Shown: positions 25,337 to 34,887 of the stretch, one piece after another
How the letters are laid out: each line of letters starts with the position of its first letter
Numbering within the stretch: the first letter of the stretch is position 1
Source: an uncultured Acidimicrobiales bacterium
GTDB taxonomy: Bacteria; Actinomycetota; Acidimicrobiia; Acidimicrobiales; CALAML01
Reading direction: 5' to 3'
Assembly: GCA_937925845.1 (NCBI GenBank)
Contig: CALAML010000011.1
Coordinates: forward strand, 1-64,000
Length of the DNA stretch: 64,000 nt
Notes under the pieces: model-generated
What the model was told of the DNA's origin: nothing
Databases searched by the model: none
What the model saw: the letters and a program-made list of their open reading frames with translations, nothing else
Program-made: the position numbers and the translations under genes

Positions 25337-26458
25337 ATGGGCGACCCCGAAGCTGGCGACGACAACACGTCCGGAGGCGCGCTTCCGCCGCCGCCGGACC
25401 ATGAGAGCTACCGGGAACCGCTGACCAACTGGCTGATCGCCAGCACCGACGCTACGGCAGCGGAGATCACCGAGTTCACCCCGCCCAAAAGCGGCTACTC
25501 GGCCGAGACCCTGATGTTCACGGCTCGCGTCGACGGGCCCAACGGCGGCGAACAACGGCTCGTGCTGCGCAAAGACACCGATGACGATCCGGTGTACCCG
25601 GTGCAAGGCCCCGGGGGTCACGCCGAAGTCGAACTGCAATGGCTCACCATGTCGGCGCTCGCCAGCCACGGTGAGGTTCCGCTGGCCCCGCTGATCGGCT
25701 ACGAGGCCGACCCGAGCGTGCTCGGCAACCCGTTCTTTGTGATGGGGTTCATCGACGGCGACGTGCCGGTCGAGAACCCGACCTACACCCAAGCCGGCTT
25801 CTTCGCCGACGCCACGCCGGACCAACGCCGGACGCTCATCGACAGCGGTCTCGAAGCCTTGGCCGCAGTCCATCGCACCCCGTGGCGTGACCTGGGCTTC
25901 GACTGGCTCCGCCGCGATGACCTTGGGCTGACAGGAATGGCTCAACTCGACCTGTGGGAATCACAGTGTCGAAGCGAACTCGACGGCCGGGTCCACGGCC
26001 CGTTCGAAGAAGCGGTGGCCTGGCTTCGGGCCAACGCACCTGAGCACGAGAGTGAACCGGTGCTGTGCTGGGGCGACCCGCGTCCCGGCAACGTGATCTG
26101 GCAGGACTTCCGACCCGCGGCCCTGACCGACTTCGAAGCCTCGTCGATCTCGCCCGCCGAAGTGGACCTCGGCTGGTGGTTGATGTTCGACCGCTTCAGC
26201 CACGCCGCCTGTGGCCAACCGGACCGACTCGTTGGCGAACCCAGCCTCGCCGAACAAGTGACCATGTACGAAGCCCACGCCGGTCGACCGGTCAACAACA
26301 TCTACTGGTATGAACTCCTCGCCGGGGTCCGATACTGCGCCATCGTCGTGCGCATCATGAACCGCATGGTCGACCGAGGCCAAATGCCACCCGACCACAC
26401 CATCTGGCTCGAAAACCCCGCCACCGTCGTCACCGAAGAGTTGCTCGCGGCGCGGTAA
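25337..26458 (+). CDS. APH/ChoK-like phosphotransferase
   Basis: 373 residues of the aminoglycoside-phosphotransferase-like kinase fold. The catalytic loop is LCWGDPRPGNVIW (Asp plus Asn; the family His is replaced by Trp-Gly), and the metal-binding DFE appears in LTDFEASSISPAEVDLGWW. The N-lobe lysine is in RLVLRKD. These features fit the large actinobacterial branch often linked to acyl-CoA dehydrogenases, whose substrates are unknown; antibiotic resistance should not be inferred. ATG 25337 is 8 nt after TACAGT (leaderless type). Repeat A2 follows directly. Confidence 0.85.
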   Translation: MGDPEAGDDNTSGGALPPPPDHESYREPLTNWLIASTDATAAEITEFTPPKSGYSAETLMFTARVDGPNGGEQRLVLRKDTDDDPVYPVQGPGGHAEVELQWLTMSALASHGEVPLAPLIGYEADPSVLGNPFFVMGFIDGDVPVENPTYTQAGFFADATPDQRRTLIDSGLEALAAVHRTPWRDLGFDWLRRDDLGLTGMAQLDLWESQCRSELDGRVHGPFEEAVAWLRANAPEHESEPVLCWGDPRPGNVIWQDFRPAALTDFEASSISPAEVDLGWWLMFDRFSHAACGQPDRLVGEPSLAEQVTMYEAHAGRPVNNIYWYELLAGVRYCAIVVRIMNRMVDRGQMPPDHTIWLENPATVVTEELLAAR

Positions 26459-26460
26459 CT

Positions 26461-26800
26461 GCCCTTGTCTTGGTTTGCGTGTGTGGACGCGTCCGGGACC
26501 TGCGGGTTGCGCTGTACTCGGCGTTGCACCGTGCTCCGGGGGAACCCGTCGGCGCCTGGGGCGCCTTTGGGGTTCCTGGCCGTTCCGGAGCCACGGAGGC
26601 TCTTGGCCCCACACCGGCTCGCATGCCCTAAAGGGCATGATCGCATGCTCGACCTTTTCCTGAAGAGCCTGGCCACTTCTCTGGTTACTTGGGCTCTTGG
26701 GTTGCGCCTCTGACGCGTTTTGGGCTGGGCATTTTTTGGTTGGGAACTTTTGGTTTGGGGTTTTGCGTCTTAGTTGTTGTGCTTTTTGATGATGGGGTGA
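26461..26800. repeat. Dispersed intergenic repeat, family A copy 2
   Basis: Matches the 2618-2880 element through about 26579-26720, including the hairpin CATGCCCT (26622-26629) / AGGGCATG (26632-26639). It carries an extra ~40 nt segment around 26538-26578 (GTCGGCGCCTGGGGCGCC then TTTGGGGTTCCT) that is instead similar to repeat B at 46775-46805, making this copy a mosaic. The right end is T/G-rich and low-complexity. Confidence 0.7.
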
Positions 26801-26838
26801 GTGTTGGGGAGGTAGCTGGGCGTTCTAGTCTCGTAGGG

Positions 26839-27471
26839 ATGACCTCGATCGATGCCGGGCCTGTCGCCGACGGCTCCCGTGGCGGCCACGATGGCGGCGA
26901 TGTGGCTGAGGACGCCGCGGCCGAGAGTATGGGGCTGCTGCACGAATCGGCGATCGGGCGCGGGTTGTTGTCGATCCTGATGCTGGCCATCTCCGCCGGC
27001 CTCATCGCCTGGAACATTCCGCGGTCCGATATCCGCTCCGACATTCGCGATCGGCTTGAAGCTCCGGTAAACCTGGCCGGGCTCAACCAGGGGTGGGAAG
27101 TCTTTGCCCCCAACCCGCCCCGCACCCACGTGGTGATGACCGCCCGCGTCACCTACGACGACGGCAGCACCGCCAACTTCGGCTTCCCCGAAGGCGAACC
27201 CGTCCTCGGGGCCTTCCGCGAGTACCGCTGGCGAAAATGGGAGCGCCGGCTCCGACTCAGCCGCAACTCCGGCTTTCGCGCCCAGAGCACCGACTGGATC
27301 GCCAGAGAGATGGAAGAGCCCGACAAACGGGTCACCGAGGTGATGCTGATCCAGACCCGGGCCCGCACACCCCTGATCGGCTCAGGCGACGAGCTTGAGT
27401 GGAAGACCACCGAAGTCTTCCGACGCACCTTCAGCGAGACCCGCCCCCCGAGGAGCGAGACCCTTGACTGA
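26839..27471 (+). CDS. Small membrane-anchored protein, partner of the HTTM protein
   Basis: 210 residues. After ~40 polar residues there is one membrane helix (LLSILMLAISAGLIAWNI, ~42-59), then a soluble domain with QGWEVFAPNPPRTHVVMTARVTYDDG. The W-x-F-A-P-x-P motif is typical of proteins encoded just before HTTM-domain proteins, but the function is not known. ATG 26839 lies 7 nt after TAGTCT (leaderless type). The stop overlaps the HTTM gene start by eight bases, indicating coupling and probably a membrane complex. Confidence 0.75.
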   Translation: MTSIDAGPVADGSRGGHDGGDVAEDAAAESMGLLHESAIGRGLLSILMLAISAGLIAWNIPRSDIRSDIRDRLEAPVNLAGLNQGWEVFAPNPPRTHVVMTARVTYDDGSTANFGFPEGEPVLGAFREYRWRKWERRLRLSRNSGFRAQSTDWIAREMEEPDKRVTEVMLIQTRARTPLIGSGDELEWKTTEVFRRTFSETRPPRSETLD

Positions 27472-28678
27472 GCTGCACCTCAACTCCGGCGGCACCCCAG
27501 CACCGGTCGCCCATCCGACCACCCCCGACCCTTCCGCGCCGACAACCACCAACGCGGCGGCACCGGCCAAGCCTCAGGGTTTGGGTCGACTTAAGGGCGC
27601 CTGGTCGCGCTTCTGGTTCACCCCGCAGGACTCGTCGGTGTTCGCGCTGTGGCGCACCGCCCTCGGGTTCACCGTGTTCTGGTGGATGATCAGCTTCAGC
27701 TGGGACCTGCTGTCGTTCTTCGGTGAGGAAGGGCTTCGACCCAACCCCACCTACGCCGACTTTCGCATCGGCGCCTTCCAATGGTTCGAGTCCAACACCG
27801 CCATCTACGCCATGTACGCCATGGTGCTGGTTACCTCGCTACTGGTCATGGTCGGCAAGGCGCTGAAGCTGGCGGCACCGCTCATGTTCTACGGCGTCCT
27901 CAGCTTTGAACTCGACAACCTCAGCGTGCTCAACGCTGGCGACTCGCTGATCCGTATCTGGCCGCTGTTCCTCGCCGTGTTTGTGCTGTTCACCCCAGGT
28001 CGCCTCACTGGAATCTCACTTTGGGGTCGGCGGCCCGGCCGCAGCCGTCGACCGGCCCGAGCGGCGTTGACTCCTCTGAGAGAAATGGCCGGAGGCCGCA
28101 AACACGTTCCGATGCCGAAATGGATGCTGCGCGTGGTGCAGATCCAGATGAGCGTCATCTACCCGGCATCGGCCATCGGCAAGTTCCCGGGCAACCACTG
28201 GCACGACGGAACGGCCGCGCTCTACGCCATGCAGGTCACCGACTTCCAGCGCTTCCCGGTGCCCGAGTTCGTCCAGACCAACCAGATCCTCGGGGCGGCC
28301 ATGACCTGGTACACGCTCGGTCTCGAGACGCTGATCGTGCCGCTGCTCTGGTATCCGCGCACCCGCCGTTTCGCCATCTTCGCCGGCCTCACCCTGCACC
28401 TTGGCTTCGGCTACACCATGCGACTCGGCTTCTTCTCGTGGGTGATGGCCATCGGCTACATCGCCTTCCTCAAGCCATCGGAGGCCCGACGCATCATCGG
28501 CTGGCTCGACAAGGCCAGCTTCGGAGTTTTCTCCGGCAATCGGAACCGTGGCGACGAAATGACCGAAGCCGGAGTCGGCGGGGGCCGCGGATCGAACGAC
28601 GACTTCGAAGTCGCTCCCGGCTACCAAGGTGCCGATGCCCCAAACACCCCCGACACGCCAGCGCTCGGCACGATCTAA
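27464..28678 (+). CDS. HTTM-domain (vitamin K gamma-carboxylase-like) membrane protein
   Basis: 404 residues from TTG 27464, which has GAGGAG about nine nt upstream and overlaps the preceding stop. It has five or six membrane segments beginning with WRTALGFTVFWWMISFSW. SALY-like segments include SFELDNLSVLNAGDSLIRIW, typical of HTTM proteins, where horizontally transferred transmembrane helices resemble the gamma-carboxylase. The catalytic function in bacteria is unproven. The C-terminus (~365-404) is polar, acidic and likely disordered. Upstream in-frame GTG (27395) was rejected because it would overlap the earlier gene by 77 bases. Confidence 0.85.
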   Translation: MTELHLNSGGTPAPVAHPTTPDPSAPTTTNAAAPAKPQGLGRLKGAWSRFWFTPQDSSVFALWRTALGFTVFWWMISFSWDLLSFFGEEGLRPNPTYADFRIGAFQWFESNTAIYAMYAMVLVTSLLVMVGKALKLAAPLMFYGVLSFELDNLSVLNAGDSLIRIWPLFLAVFVLFTPGRLTGISLWGRRPGRSRRPARAALTPLREMAGGRKHVPMPKWMLRVVQIQMSVIYPASAIGKFPGNHWHDGTAALYAMQVTDFQRFPVPEFVQTNQILGAAMTWYTLGLETLIVPLLWYPRTRRFAIFAGLTLHLGFGYTMRLGFFSWVMAIGYIAFLKPSEARRIIGWLDKASFGVFSGNRNRGDEMTEAGVGGGRGSNDDFEVAPGYQGADAPNTPDTPALGTI

Positions 28679-28755
28679 CCCATCGAACTAACCCCATCGA
28701 GAGTTTCTAGTCTTCGGGATCAGACCGACAACACAGACTCCGACCCACTTTGGCT

Positions 28756-30870
28756 TTAGGGCTGCAACGGTGCTGGCAGGGGGCGGGCCGACACGATGCT
28801 TAGGCGGCGGGTGGCCCGGGTGACCGCAACGTAGAGCGAGCGCATCCCCTGCGGCTCTTCTTCGACCATGGCCGCGGGCTCGACCACCACCGTGGCGTCG
28901 AGCTCCAGGCCCTTGACCTCCGACACTGGCACCAGCGTGAGGGGCTGCTCAAGCCCGTTGCGGTTGGCGATACCGAAGCTCATACCGGCCGAGGTCATGG
29001 CCTCGGCGAGGCGTTCAACCATGCTGTTGGGGGCGATGATGGCCACGTGCCCGGGGGCCACCACCACCTGTTCCTCACGGGCGACCCGCACAACAGTCGC
29101 GGTCAGATCCTCGGTGCTGGTGCGCTCGAAGCGGGGCTCGTCGCCGTCGACGCGCACCGCAGCCGGAGCCGTGAGCTGCGGCGCCGCTTCGGTCAACACT
29201 CTGGCCGCCAACGCGGCGATCGGTCCCGGCGTGCGATAGCCGACGGTCAGCTCAATGGTGCGAGGTTCGCGGCGGTGATGGAGATGGGTCAGCACCTCGT
29301 CCCAATCGTCGTGGGGCCAGGCGCCGGTGCTCTGCGCGATATCGCCAACGATGGTCATCGAACCGCTCAACGAACGCCGACCCAGCAGCCGCAGCGCCAT
29401 CGGCGAAAGATCCTGGGCCTCATCTACGACGATGTGGCCGTAGGTGCGAACGTCGTCGCGGTCCTTGCGACCCGGCTTGGGACCCAGGATGGCGAAGGCC
29501 TCATCGAGCAGAGGCCCATCGGGAGCGGTGAAGACCACGTCATCGGCGTGGGTCGAACGGGGCCGGTGGAGCGAGTCGGCCTCGGCTCGGCTCAGCAGCC
29601 CACGCCCGGCCGAGCGAAGCAGCGCCTTCGAGCCAAACAGATCATGCAGCAGGTGGGCCGGGGTGAGGACGGGCCACATCCACTCCAGCGCCTCTCGCAC
29701 CTCGATGGTGTCGCGGAGCTGGGCCCGGACGTCGGCCACCTCCAACTCGGCCGACGACGAATCGGTGAGGGCCTCAAAGAAGCGCGCCTCCAGGAAACGA
29801 CGACCGGCGTTGTGACGCCCGAAGCGTCGCCGGGTGTCGGCGATCAGGCGCCGGCTGTCCTCCACAGTGAATCGCAGGAAACGAACGCCGAGGCCAACCA
29901 CCAGGTCTTCGCGCAATGGCCGCTCCCGATCAGCGACCGCCGCCTCAAGCACCTCCACCATCCGCAGATCGCCCTTGGTGGTAGCGGTCAGCGGCTTATC
30001 ACCACCACGGATACGCACCCCGTCGACCAGGTCGGCGAGGATCGCCAACTCCACCCCGGCCTCACCGAGCGACGGCAGCACCAACTCGATGTAGCCGAGG
30101 AACAGCCGGTTCGGCCCTACCACCAGCACGCCCTGGCCCTCCAACGGGAAGCGGTGCGTGTACAGCAGATAGGCGGCGCGATGCAGGGCCACCACCGTCT
30201 TGCCGGTGCCGGGGCCACCCTGCACCACCAGCACCCCGCTCAGCGGCGCCCGAATGATCTCGTCCTGTTCCACCTGGATGGTGCCGACGATGTCGCCGAG
30301 GCGGCCGGCCCGGGGCGCTTCGAGGGCAGCCAACAGCGCCTGCGATGGACCAGCCACACCCAACGAGGCGAGATCGGAACCGAAGCGCTCGTCCTCGATG
30401 CCCACCAGCCGGTTGGCCCGACTGATGAAATAGCGCCGCTGGGCCAACCCCATCGGATGCAGACCGGTGGCGCGGTAGAAGGCGGCGGCCACCGGAGCCC
30501 GCCAGTCGATCACCAGCGGATTCTGCTCGGCGTCCGACACCGAGATGCGACCGATGTAGAAGCGCTCACCTGAATACACCTCGAACTCGCCATCGTCGTG
30601 TTCGGCGAAGTCGATCCGGCCGAAACAAAGGGTGGCATCACCGACATCAAGCTCCTTGAGCCTGGTGGCGATCGACTCCGTGATGGCGTCGCGCTCGAAG
30701 CGGGCCTGCTCGGTACCGCCCCGGCCGACCTCGACCATCTTGCGCAACTCCAGGGCCCGGCGGCGCGACTCTTCCAGAGACACCAAAACGTGATCGAGAT
30801 AAGCCTGTTCGGAGGCCAAATCAGGATGGGCTGGCGTTTCTCCTCCACCGGGAGGAGGGGCTTGCGACAT
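28756..30870 (-). CDS. helD: HelD-like RNA polymerase-associated UvrD-family helicase
   Basis: 704 residues. The N-terminal ~115 residues form an antiparallel coiled coil (SEQAYLDHVLVSLEESRRRA), as used by HelD to enter the RNA-polymerase channels. A UvrD-type ATPase follows: IDWRAPVAAAFYRA, Walker A GGPGTGKT (218-225), the walker-B-like VVDEAQD, and a C-terminal GLELDATVVV plus YVAVTRATRRL motif. It probably removes stalled RNA polymerase and protects against rifampicin-like inhibitors in some actinobacteria. ATG 30870 was preferred; the upstream extension to 30996 is not domain-like. It is divergent from hemE. Confidence 0.88.
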   Translation of the reverse strand: MSQAPPPGGGETPAHPDLASEQAYLDHVLVSLEESRRRALELRKMVEVGRGGTEQARFERDAITESIATRLKELDVGDATLCFGRIDFAEHDDGEFEVYSGERFYIGRISVSDAEQNPLVIDWRAPVAAAFYRATGLHPMGLAQRRYFISRANRLVGIEDERFGSDLASLGVAGPSQALLAALEAPRAGRLGDIVGTIQVEQDEIIRAPLSGVLVVQGGPGTGKTVVALHRAAYLLYTHRFPLEGQGVLVVGPNRLFLGYIELVLPSLGEAGVELAILADLVDGVRIRGGDKPLTATTKGDLRMVEVLEAAVADRERPLREDLVVGLGVRFLRFTVEDSRRLIADTRRRFGRHNAGRRFLEARFFEALTDSSSAELEVADVRAQLRDTIEVREALEWMWPVLTPAHLLHDLFGSKALLRSAGRGLLSRAEADSLHRPRSTHADDVVFTAPDGPLLDEAFAILGPKPGRKDRDDVRTYGHIVVDEAQDLSPMALRLLGRRSLSGSMTIVGDIAQSTGAWPHDDWDEVLTHLHHRREPRTIELTVGYRTPGPIAALAARVLTEAAPQLTAPAAVRVDGDEPRFERTSTEDLTATVVRVAREEQVVVAPGHVAIIAPNSMVERLAEAMTSAGMSFGIANRNGLEQPLTLVPVSEVKGLELDATVVVEPAAMVEEEPQGMRSLYVAVTRATRRLSIVSARPLPAPLQP

Positions 30871-31068
30871 CGTGCTCGTTTCGTTGTGGTGGCACGTCTG
30901 GACTGGATTCGCTGCAACAACCAAGCGGTGCCAGACGGCAGCACAGCCCGGACCGGCCCCCAAAAGGGGCCTCACAACGCTACTCGTCGCCGCCAAGAAA
31001 ACCCTGGTCGGCCCCGGCAGGACCCATCCGATGCGGACCGCTCGTGGCCCCTTCGATACGGTGAGGAG

Positions 31069-32097
31069 GTGACCGCACCGTCAGACCATCGCTTCCTCCG
31101 AGCCTGCCGTGGAGAACCCGTAGACCACACCCCGGTGTGGTTTATGCGCCAGGCCGGTCGCTCCCTCCCCGAGTATCGCGAGATCCGGGGTTCGGGCAGC
31201 ATCCTCGACGCCATCGCCGACGCCGACCTCTCCACCGAGATCACCCTGCAACCGGTGCGGCGCTACGGCAACGACGCCGCCATCCTGTTCTCCGACATCG
31301 TGGTGCCAGCCCATGCCATCGGCTTCGGCGTGGAAGTAAAGCCCGGCGTAGGTCCGGTTGTGGAACAGCCCTTCGCCGGCCGCGGCGACCTCGAACGGCT
31401 GCGGCCCCTCGACCCCGAAGCCGACACCCCCCACGTGATCCAGACCGTGGAGAACCTGGTGAGCGAACTCGATGTGCCGCTGATCGGCTTCGCCGGCGCC
31501 CCCTTCACCGTGGCCAGCTACCTGATCGAAGGTGGACCGAGCAAAGACCAGGCCAAAACCAAGGGCCTGATGCTCGACGACCCGGAGCTGTGGCACGACC
31601 TGGCCGGACGACTCACCGACATGGCCATCGCCTCGCTGCGATCCCAGGTGGCGGCCGGAGCCCAGGCGGTGCAACTCTTCGATAGCTGGGCCGGCGCCCT
31701 CACCCCGGCCATGTATCGCGAGTTTGTGCTCCCGCACAGCACCCGGGTGCTGGCCGAGTTCACCGACGTTCCCCGGATCCACTTCGGGGTGGGCACGGGC
31801 GAGATTCTGACCGCCATGGCCGAAGCCGGTTCCGAAGTGATGGGCGTCGACTGGCGGGTCCCCCTCAACGCGGCACGGGATCGACTCGGCGAAGGTATTG
31901 CGGTGCAGGGAAACCTCGACCCGACCGTGTGCCTGGCCTCCTGGGACGCGGTAGAGGCCCAAACCCGAGCCGTGCTCGCCGCCAACGGCGGACGACCGGG
32001 CCACATCTTCAACCTGGGCCACGGCGTGCTCCCGCCCACCGACCCGTCGATCCTGGAGCGGGTGGTCGAGCTGGTCCATCGCGAAACCGCCGCCTAG
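31069..32097 (+). CDS. hemE: Uroporphyrinogen decarboxylase
   Basis: Removes four carboxyl groups from uroporphyrinogen III to give coproporphyrinogen III. 342 residues, normal length. The family signature PVWFMRQAGRSLPEYR occupies residues 22-37, and GFAGAPFTVASYL and HIFNLGHGVLP are present. GTG 31069 follows TACGGT by exactly six bases (GAGGAG); that GAGGAG could be mistaken for a ribosome site but abuts the start, so leaderless initiation is more likely. The hemY gene follows after 47 nt, so the two steps of haem synthesis are probably co-expressed. Confidence 0.95.
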   Translation: MTAPSDHRFLRACRGEPVDHTPVWFMRQAGRSLPEYREIRGSGSILDAIADADLSTEITLQPVRRYGNDAAILFSDIVVPAHAIGFGVEVKPGVGPVVEQPFAGRGDLERLRPLDPEADTPHVIQTVENLVSELDVPLIGFAGAPFTVASYLIEGGPSKDQAKTKGLMLDDPELWHDLAGRLTDMAIASLRSQVAAGAQAVQLFDSWAGALTPAMYREFVLPHSTRVLAEFTDVPRIHFGVGTGEILTAMAEAGSEVMGVDWRVPLNAARDRLGEGIAVQGNLDPTVCLASWDAVEAQTRAVLAANGGRPGHIFNLGHGVLPPTDPSILERVVELVHRETAA

Positions 32098-32108
32098 GTC
32101 AGTCCTAA

Positions 32109-32144
32109 ACCATTGCACCTACTGCAACCATTGCACCTACTGCC
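32109..32144 (+). repeat. Two tandem 18-bp repeats directly before hemY
   Basis: ACCATTGCACCTACTGCA (32109-32126) is followed by the same unit with one final-base change (32127-32144), ending exactly at the hemY GTG. They fill most of the hemE-hemY spacer. They may be a regulator-binding or mRNA element, or a recent duplication. Confidence 0.8.
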
Positions 32145-33614
32145 GTGATCGACCCACAACACCCTGAGTCCGGAACGTCGGCGTCGGTTCCCGAGGCTGT
32201 CGATGTGGTGGTGGTTGGCGCAGGCATCACCGGCCTGGCTGCGGCCCACGAGCTGATCACGGCGGAGCCGAACCTGGAAGTGGTGGTGCTCGACGCGGCC
32301 TCACGGGCGGGTGGCAAGATTCTCACCACCGAGTTCGCCGGCCGGATGGTCGATGAGGGTGCCGACCAGTTTCTGGTGCGCCAACCGGAGATGGCCCAAC
32401 TGTGCCGCGAGGTCGGCCTGGAAGACCGGCTGGTTACCCCGCAGGCACTCGGAGCCAGCCTGCTGGTGGACGGCGAGCTTCGACGCTTCCCTCCAGGCCT
32501 GATGCTCGGCGTGCCGACCGACATCGATGGATTGGCAGCCAGCAACCTGGTGAGTGATGCCGCCATCGCCCACCTTCGCGAAACTCCCAACCGGCAACCG
32601 ACGCCGCTGGACCCGAACGACGACCCGAGTGTGGCCGAACTGGTTCGCCGCGAGCTCGGTGACGAAGTTCTCGACCGACTGATCGGGCCGCTGCTCGGTG
32701 GTGTCCATGCCGGCGATACCGAGCGCCTCAGCGTCCGATGCGCCGCACCCCAGATTGCGGCTGCCGCCGCAGCGCCCGAGGGACTCCTGGCCGGCGCCCA
32801 GGCTCAGGTGGCGGCGGCGGCGGGACGAGCTCCGGCGCCGGTGTTTAACGGGTTGGTCGGCGGCACCTCCGCCGCGGTCCAGGCCCTGGTCGCCGAGCTG
32901 GGTCACCGCCTCTTTCTGCAGACGCCGGTCCATCAGGTGCGGATCGACGCTGCGGTAGGCGAACAGGCCTCGGGAACCCAGGCCCATCCGGTGGTGGTCG
33001 AGCATCAGGGTGGGATCACCAGGGCCCGCGGGGTGGTGATGGCGGCGCCCACCGGCCCGGCGGCGACCGCGCTGGCCGAAACCGCACCGACCGCCAGCGA
33101 ACTACTCGCCGCCATCGGTTACACCTCCGTGGTGCTTGTGACCTTCGCCTTCGCCGAATCGAGCGTGGGGCACCAACTCGACGGCACCGGCTTTCTGGTG
33201 CCTCAGGACCAGATCAAGCTGCTCAAGGCGTGCAGCTGGCTCAGCCGAAAGTTCTCCCACCTCAGCGACGGCGGCGTGATCGCTCGAGCGTCAGCGGGCA
33301 GCCGGCTCGCACCGGGCGCCATCGACCTTCCCGACGACGAACTCAGCCAACAGCTCCTCGACGAGCTGACCCCGGTGATGAAGATCACCGAAGCACCAAC
33401 CGAAGTGCGCATCACCCGCTGGCATCAAGGGCTGCCCCAATTCGACCCCGGCCACCTCGATCGGGTCGCCGCGATCCGCCGGTCGGTTGCCGATGCTGGC
33501 CCCATCACCATCGCCGGGGCGGGCCTCGAAGGCCTCGGGCTACCGACATGTGTGCGCCAGGGCCGGGCTGCGGCGGCAGAACTCCACTCCCGACTCCAGG
33601 AAAAACCGCGGTAG
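32145..33614 (+). CDS. hemY: Coproporphyrinogen III / protoporphyrinogen oxidase, HemY type
   Basis: 489-residue FAD enzyme. VVVVGAGITGLAAAHEL (22-38) is the dinucleotide-binding fold, SRAGGKILTTEF and MVDEGADQFLV follow, and the C-terminus has the second FAD motif GPITIAGAGLEGLGLPTCV. Actinobacteria use HemY (CgoX) to oxidise coproporphyrinogen III in the coproporphyrin-dependent haem pathway. HemQ and HemH are not in this window. GTG 32145 was chosen at the end of the tandem repeats. The stretch ~225-235 (AAAAAPEGLLAGAQAQVAAA) is unusually Ala-rich but still within the family's variable loop. Confidence 0.92.
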   Translation: MIDPQHPESGTSASVPEAVDVVVVGAGITGLAAAHELITAEPNLEVVVLDAASRAGGKILTTEFAGRMVDEGADQFLVRQPEMAQLCREVGLEDRLVTPQALGASLLVDGELRRFPPGLMLGVPTDIDGLAASNLVSDAAIAHLRETPNRQPTPLDPNDDPSVAELVRRELGDEVLDRLIGPLLGGVHAGDTERLSVRCAAPQIAAAAAAPEGLLAGAQAQVAAAAGRAPAPVFNGLVGGTSAAVQALVAELGHRLFLQTPVHQVRIDAAVGEQASGTQAHPVVVEHQGGITRARGVVMAAPTGPAATALAETAPTASELLAAIGYTSVVLVTFAFAESSVGHQLDGTGFLVPQDQIKLLKACSWLSRKFSHLSDGGVIARASAGSRLAPGAIDLPDDELSQQLLDELTPVMKITEAPTEVRITRWHQGLPQFDPGHLDRVAAIRRSVADAGPITIAGAGLEGLGLPTCVRQGRAAAAELHSRLQEKPR

Positions 33615-33736
33615 GACAGGCAATCCGCGCCACACAAAGCACACGTGGGGTGGTTCGCCCAGCACGTATCGTGGCTTTTCGGGGTCGGCCTCGTCTACTG
33701 TCAAAAGAGGAGCCAGGCGACGGACAAAGGCGGCCC

Positions 33737-34762
33737 GTGGACCCCGAGAACCCCTCGATCAGCGACAATACCGATCCGGTTTTGCCTCCGGTGGAAGGTC
33801 CGCCCTCTGCGGCTCGGGCCGAACTCGCAGCAGCGTCGCGCCCGATTGGGGCCAGGATCGGCATCGGCGTACTGGCGGTCGGCGCGGTAGCTGTCGGCGC
33901 CTTCCTTTTTGGTCGTAGCAGCGAACCGGCACCGGGAACCCAACTGTCGGTGGCTGGCGTCACCGAAGTCGCCGAACCGGCAACCACTCCGGCCGGGGCC
34001 GATGACCCCACCCTCACCCCCCGATCGCCGTCGACGCCTACCCCCTCGACGCCCACCGCAGAAGCGGGACCGGCAGCCTCGATCAGCGCCGACACCGACA
34101 GGGGAGCGGTGGCCGTAGCTGCCGCCGCAGCCCAGGACGCCGCCGACAACCCGCTCGCCGACCTGGCCGCTTTGGCCGAGACTGCGGAGCTCGACGCGGC
34201 GACCGAACCCGCAGACCTGCCCGCCGAAGCCCAGGGTTGGCGGCCGCTCCCCTTCCCCGCTCCGGGCGAACTTCCCATCCCCGACCTCCTGCCCCTCGAC
34301 GCTTACGCCGACACACCCCAGGTGGTGATCGGCACCCTCGAGATCCCCCGCCTCGGCGTGGTCGAAGAACTTCAGCAGGGCATGACCCTCACCGCCATCA
34401 ATCGCGGCCCAAGCCATTGGCCGGGCACCGCGGCCCCAGGACGTACGGGCAACGTGGTGATCGCCGGGCACCGCACTACCCACGGCGCCCCGTTCAACGG
34501 ACTCGACAAGTTGGTCGCTGGCGACGAGGTGATCTTCACCACCCTCGACGGCACCTTCACCTACAACGTCCGCGAGATAGAGATCGTCACCCCCGACGCT
34601 CTCCACATCGCCGATCAGAGCGATCGGGCCGAAGCGACGCTCTTCGCCTGCCACCCCAAGGGTTCAGCAGCAAAACGCATCGTCGCCCGAATGGACCTCA
34701 CCAGTGCACCGATCGACGCCCCAGTCGGCCTCGACCCGCTCAACACCGCCCTCGCTGGTTAA
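33737..34762 (+). CDS. srtE: Class E sortase
   Basis: 341 residues: a cytosolic Pro-rich N-terminus, one membrane helix (ARIGIGVLAVGAVAVGAFLF, 39-58), a ~110-residue Ala/Thr/Pro spacer and the sortase barrel from ~195. The catalytic His245 is in AGHRTTHGAPF, the cysteine Cys305 is in LFACHPKGSAAKR, and the downstream Arg in KRIVARM completes the triad. Class E enzymes recognise LAXTG-like signals, but no clear LPXTG/LAXTG protein with a membrane tail is visible in the window. GTG 33737 is the likely start. Confidence 0.88.
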   Translation: MDPENPSISDNTDPVLPPVEGPPSAARAELAAASRPIGARIGIGVLAVGAVAVGAFLFGRSSEPAPGTQLSVAGVTEVAEPATTPAGADDPTLTPRSPSTPTPSTPTAEAGPAASISADTDRGAVAVAAAAAQDAADNPLADLAALAETAELDAATEPADLPAEAQGWRPLPFPAPGELPIPDLLPLDAYADTPQVVIGTLEIPRLGVVEELQQGMTLTAINRGPSHWPGTAAPGRTGNVVIAGHRTTHGAPFNGLDKLVAGDEVIFTTLDGTFTYNVREIEIVTPDALHIADQSDRAEATLFACHPKGSAAKRIVARMDLTSAPIDAPVGLDPLNTALAG

Positions 34763-34887
34763 GGCGCGCACCTCGTTAGGCCGCTTAACCCTTCGGTTGG
34801 TGTCACCACAGATCGGGGACAGCAGCTGCCCAACTTGGCGCCCCCGAATTCAACGGCGTAGCACCGGGCGGTACCGTGGGGATCTTC

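Noticed and set aside
25337-26458. Aminoglycoside resistance gene
   Set aside because: The fold is shared, but the sequence fits a broad actinobacterial kinase-like family of unknown substrate, and the catalytic loop lacks the usual His.
31061-31071. GAGGAG at 31063-31068 as the hemE ribosome-binding site
   Set aside because: It abuts the GTG start with zero spacing; a leaderless start six bases after TACGGT explains it better.
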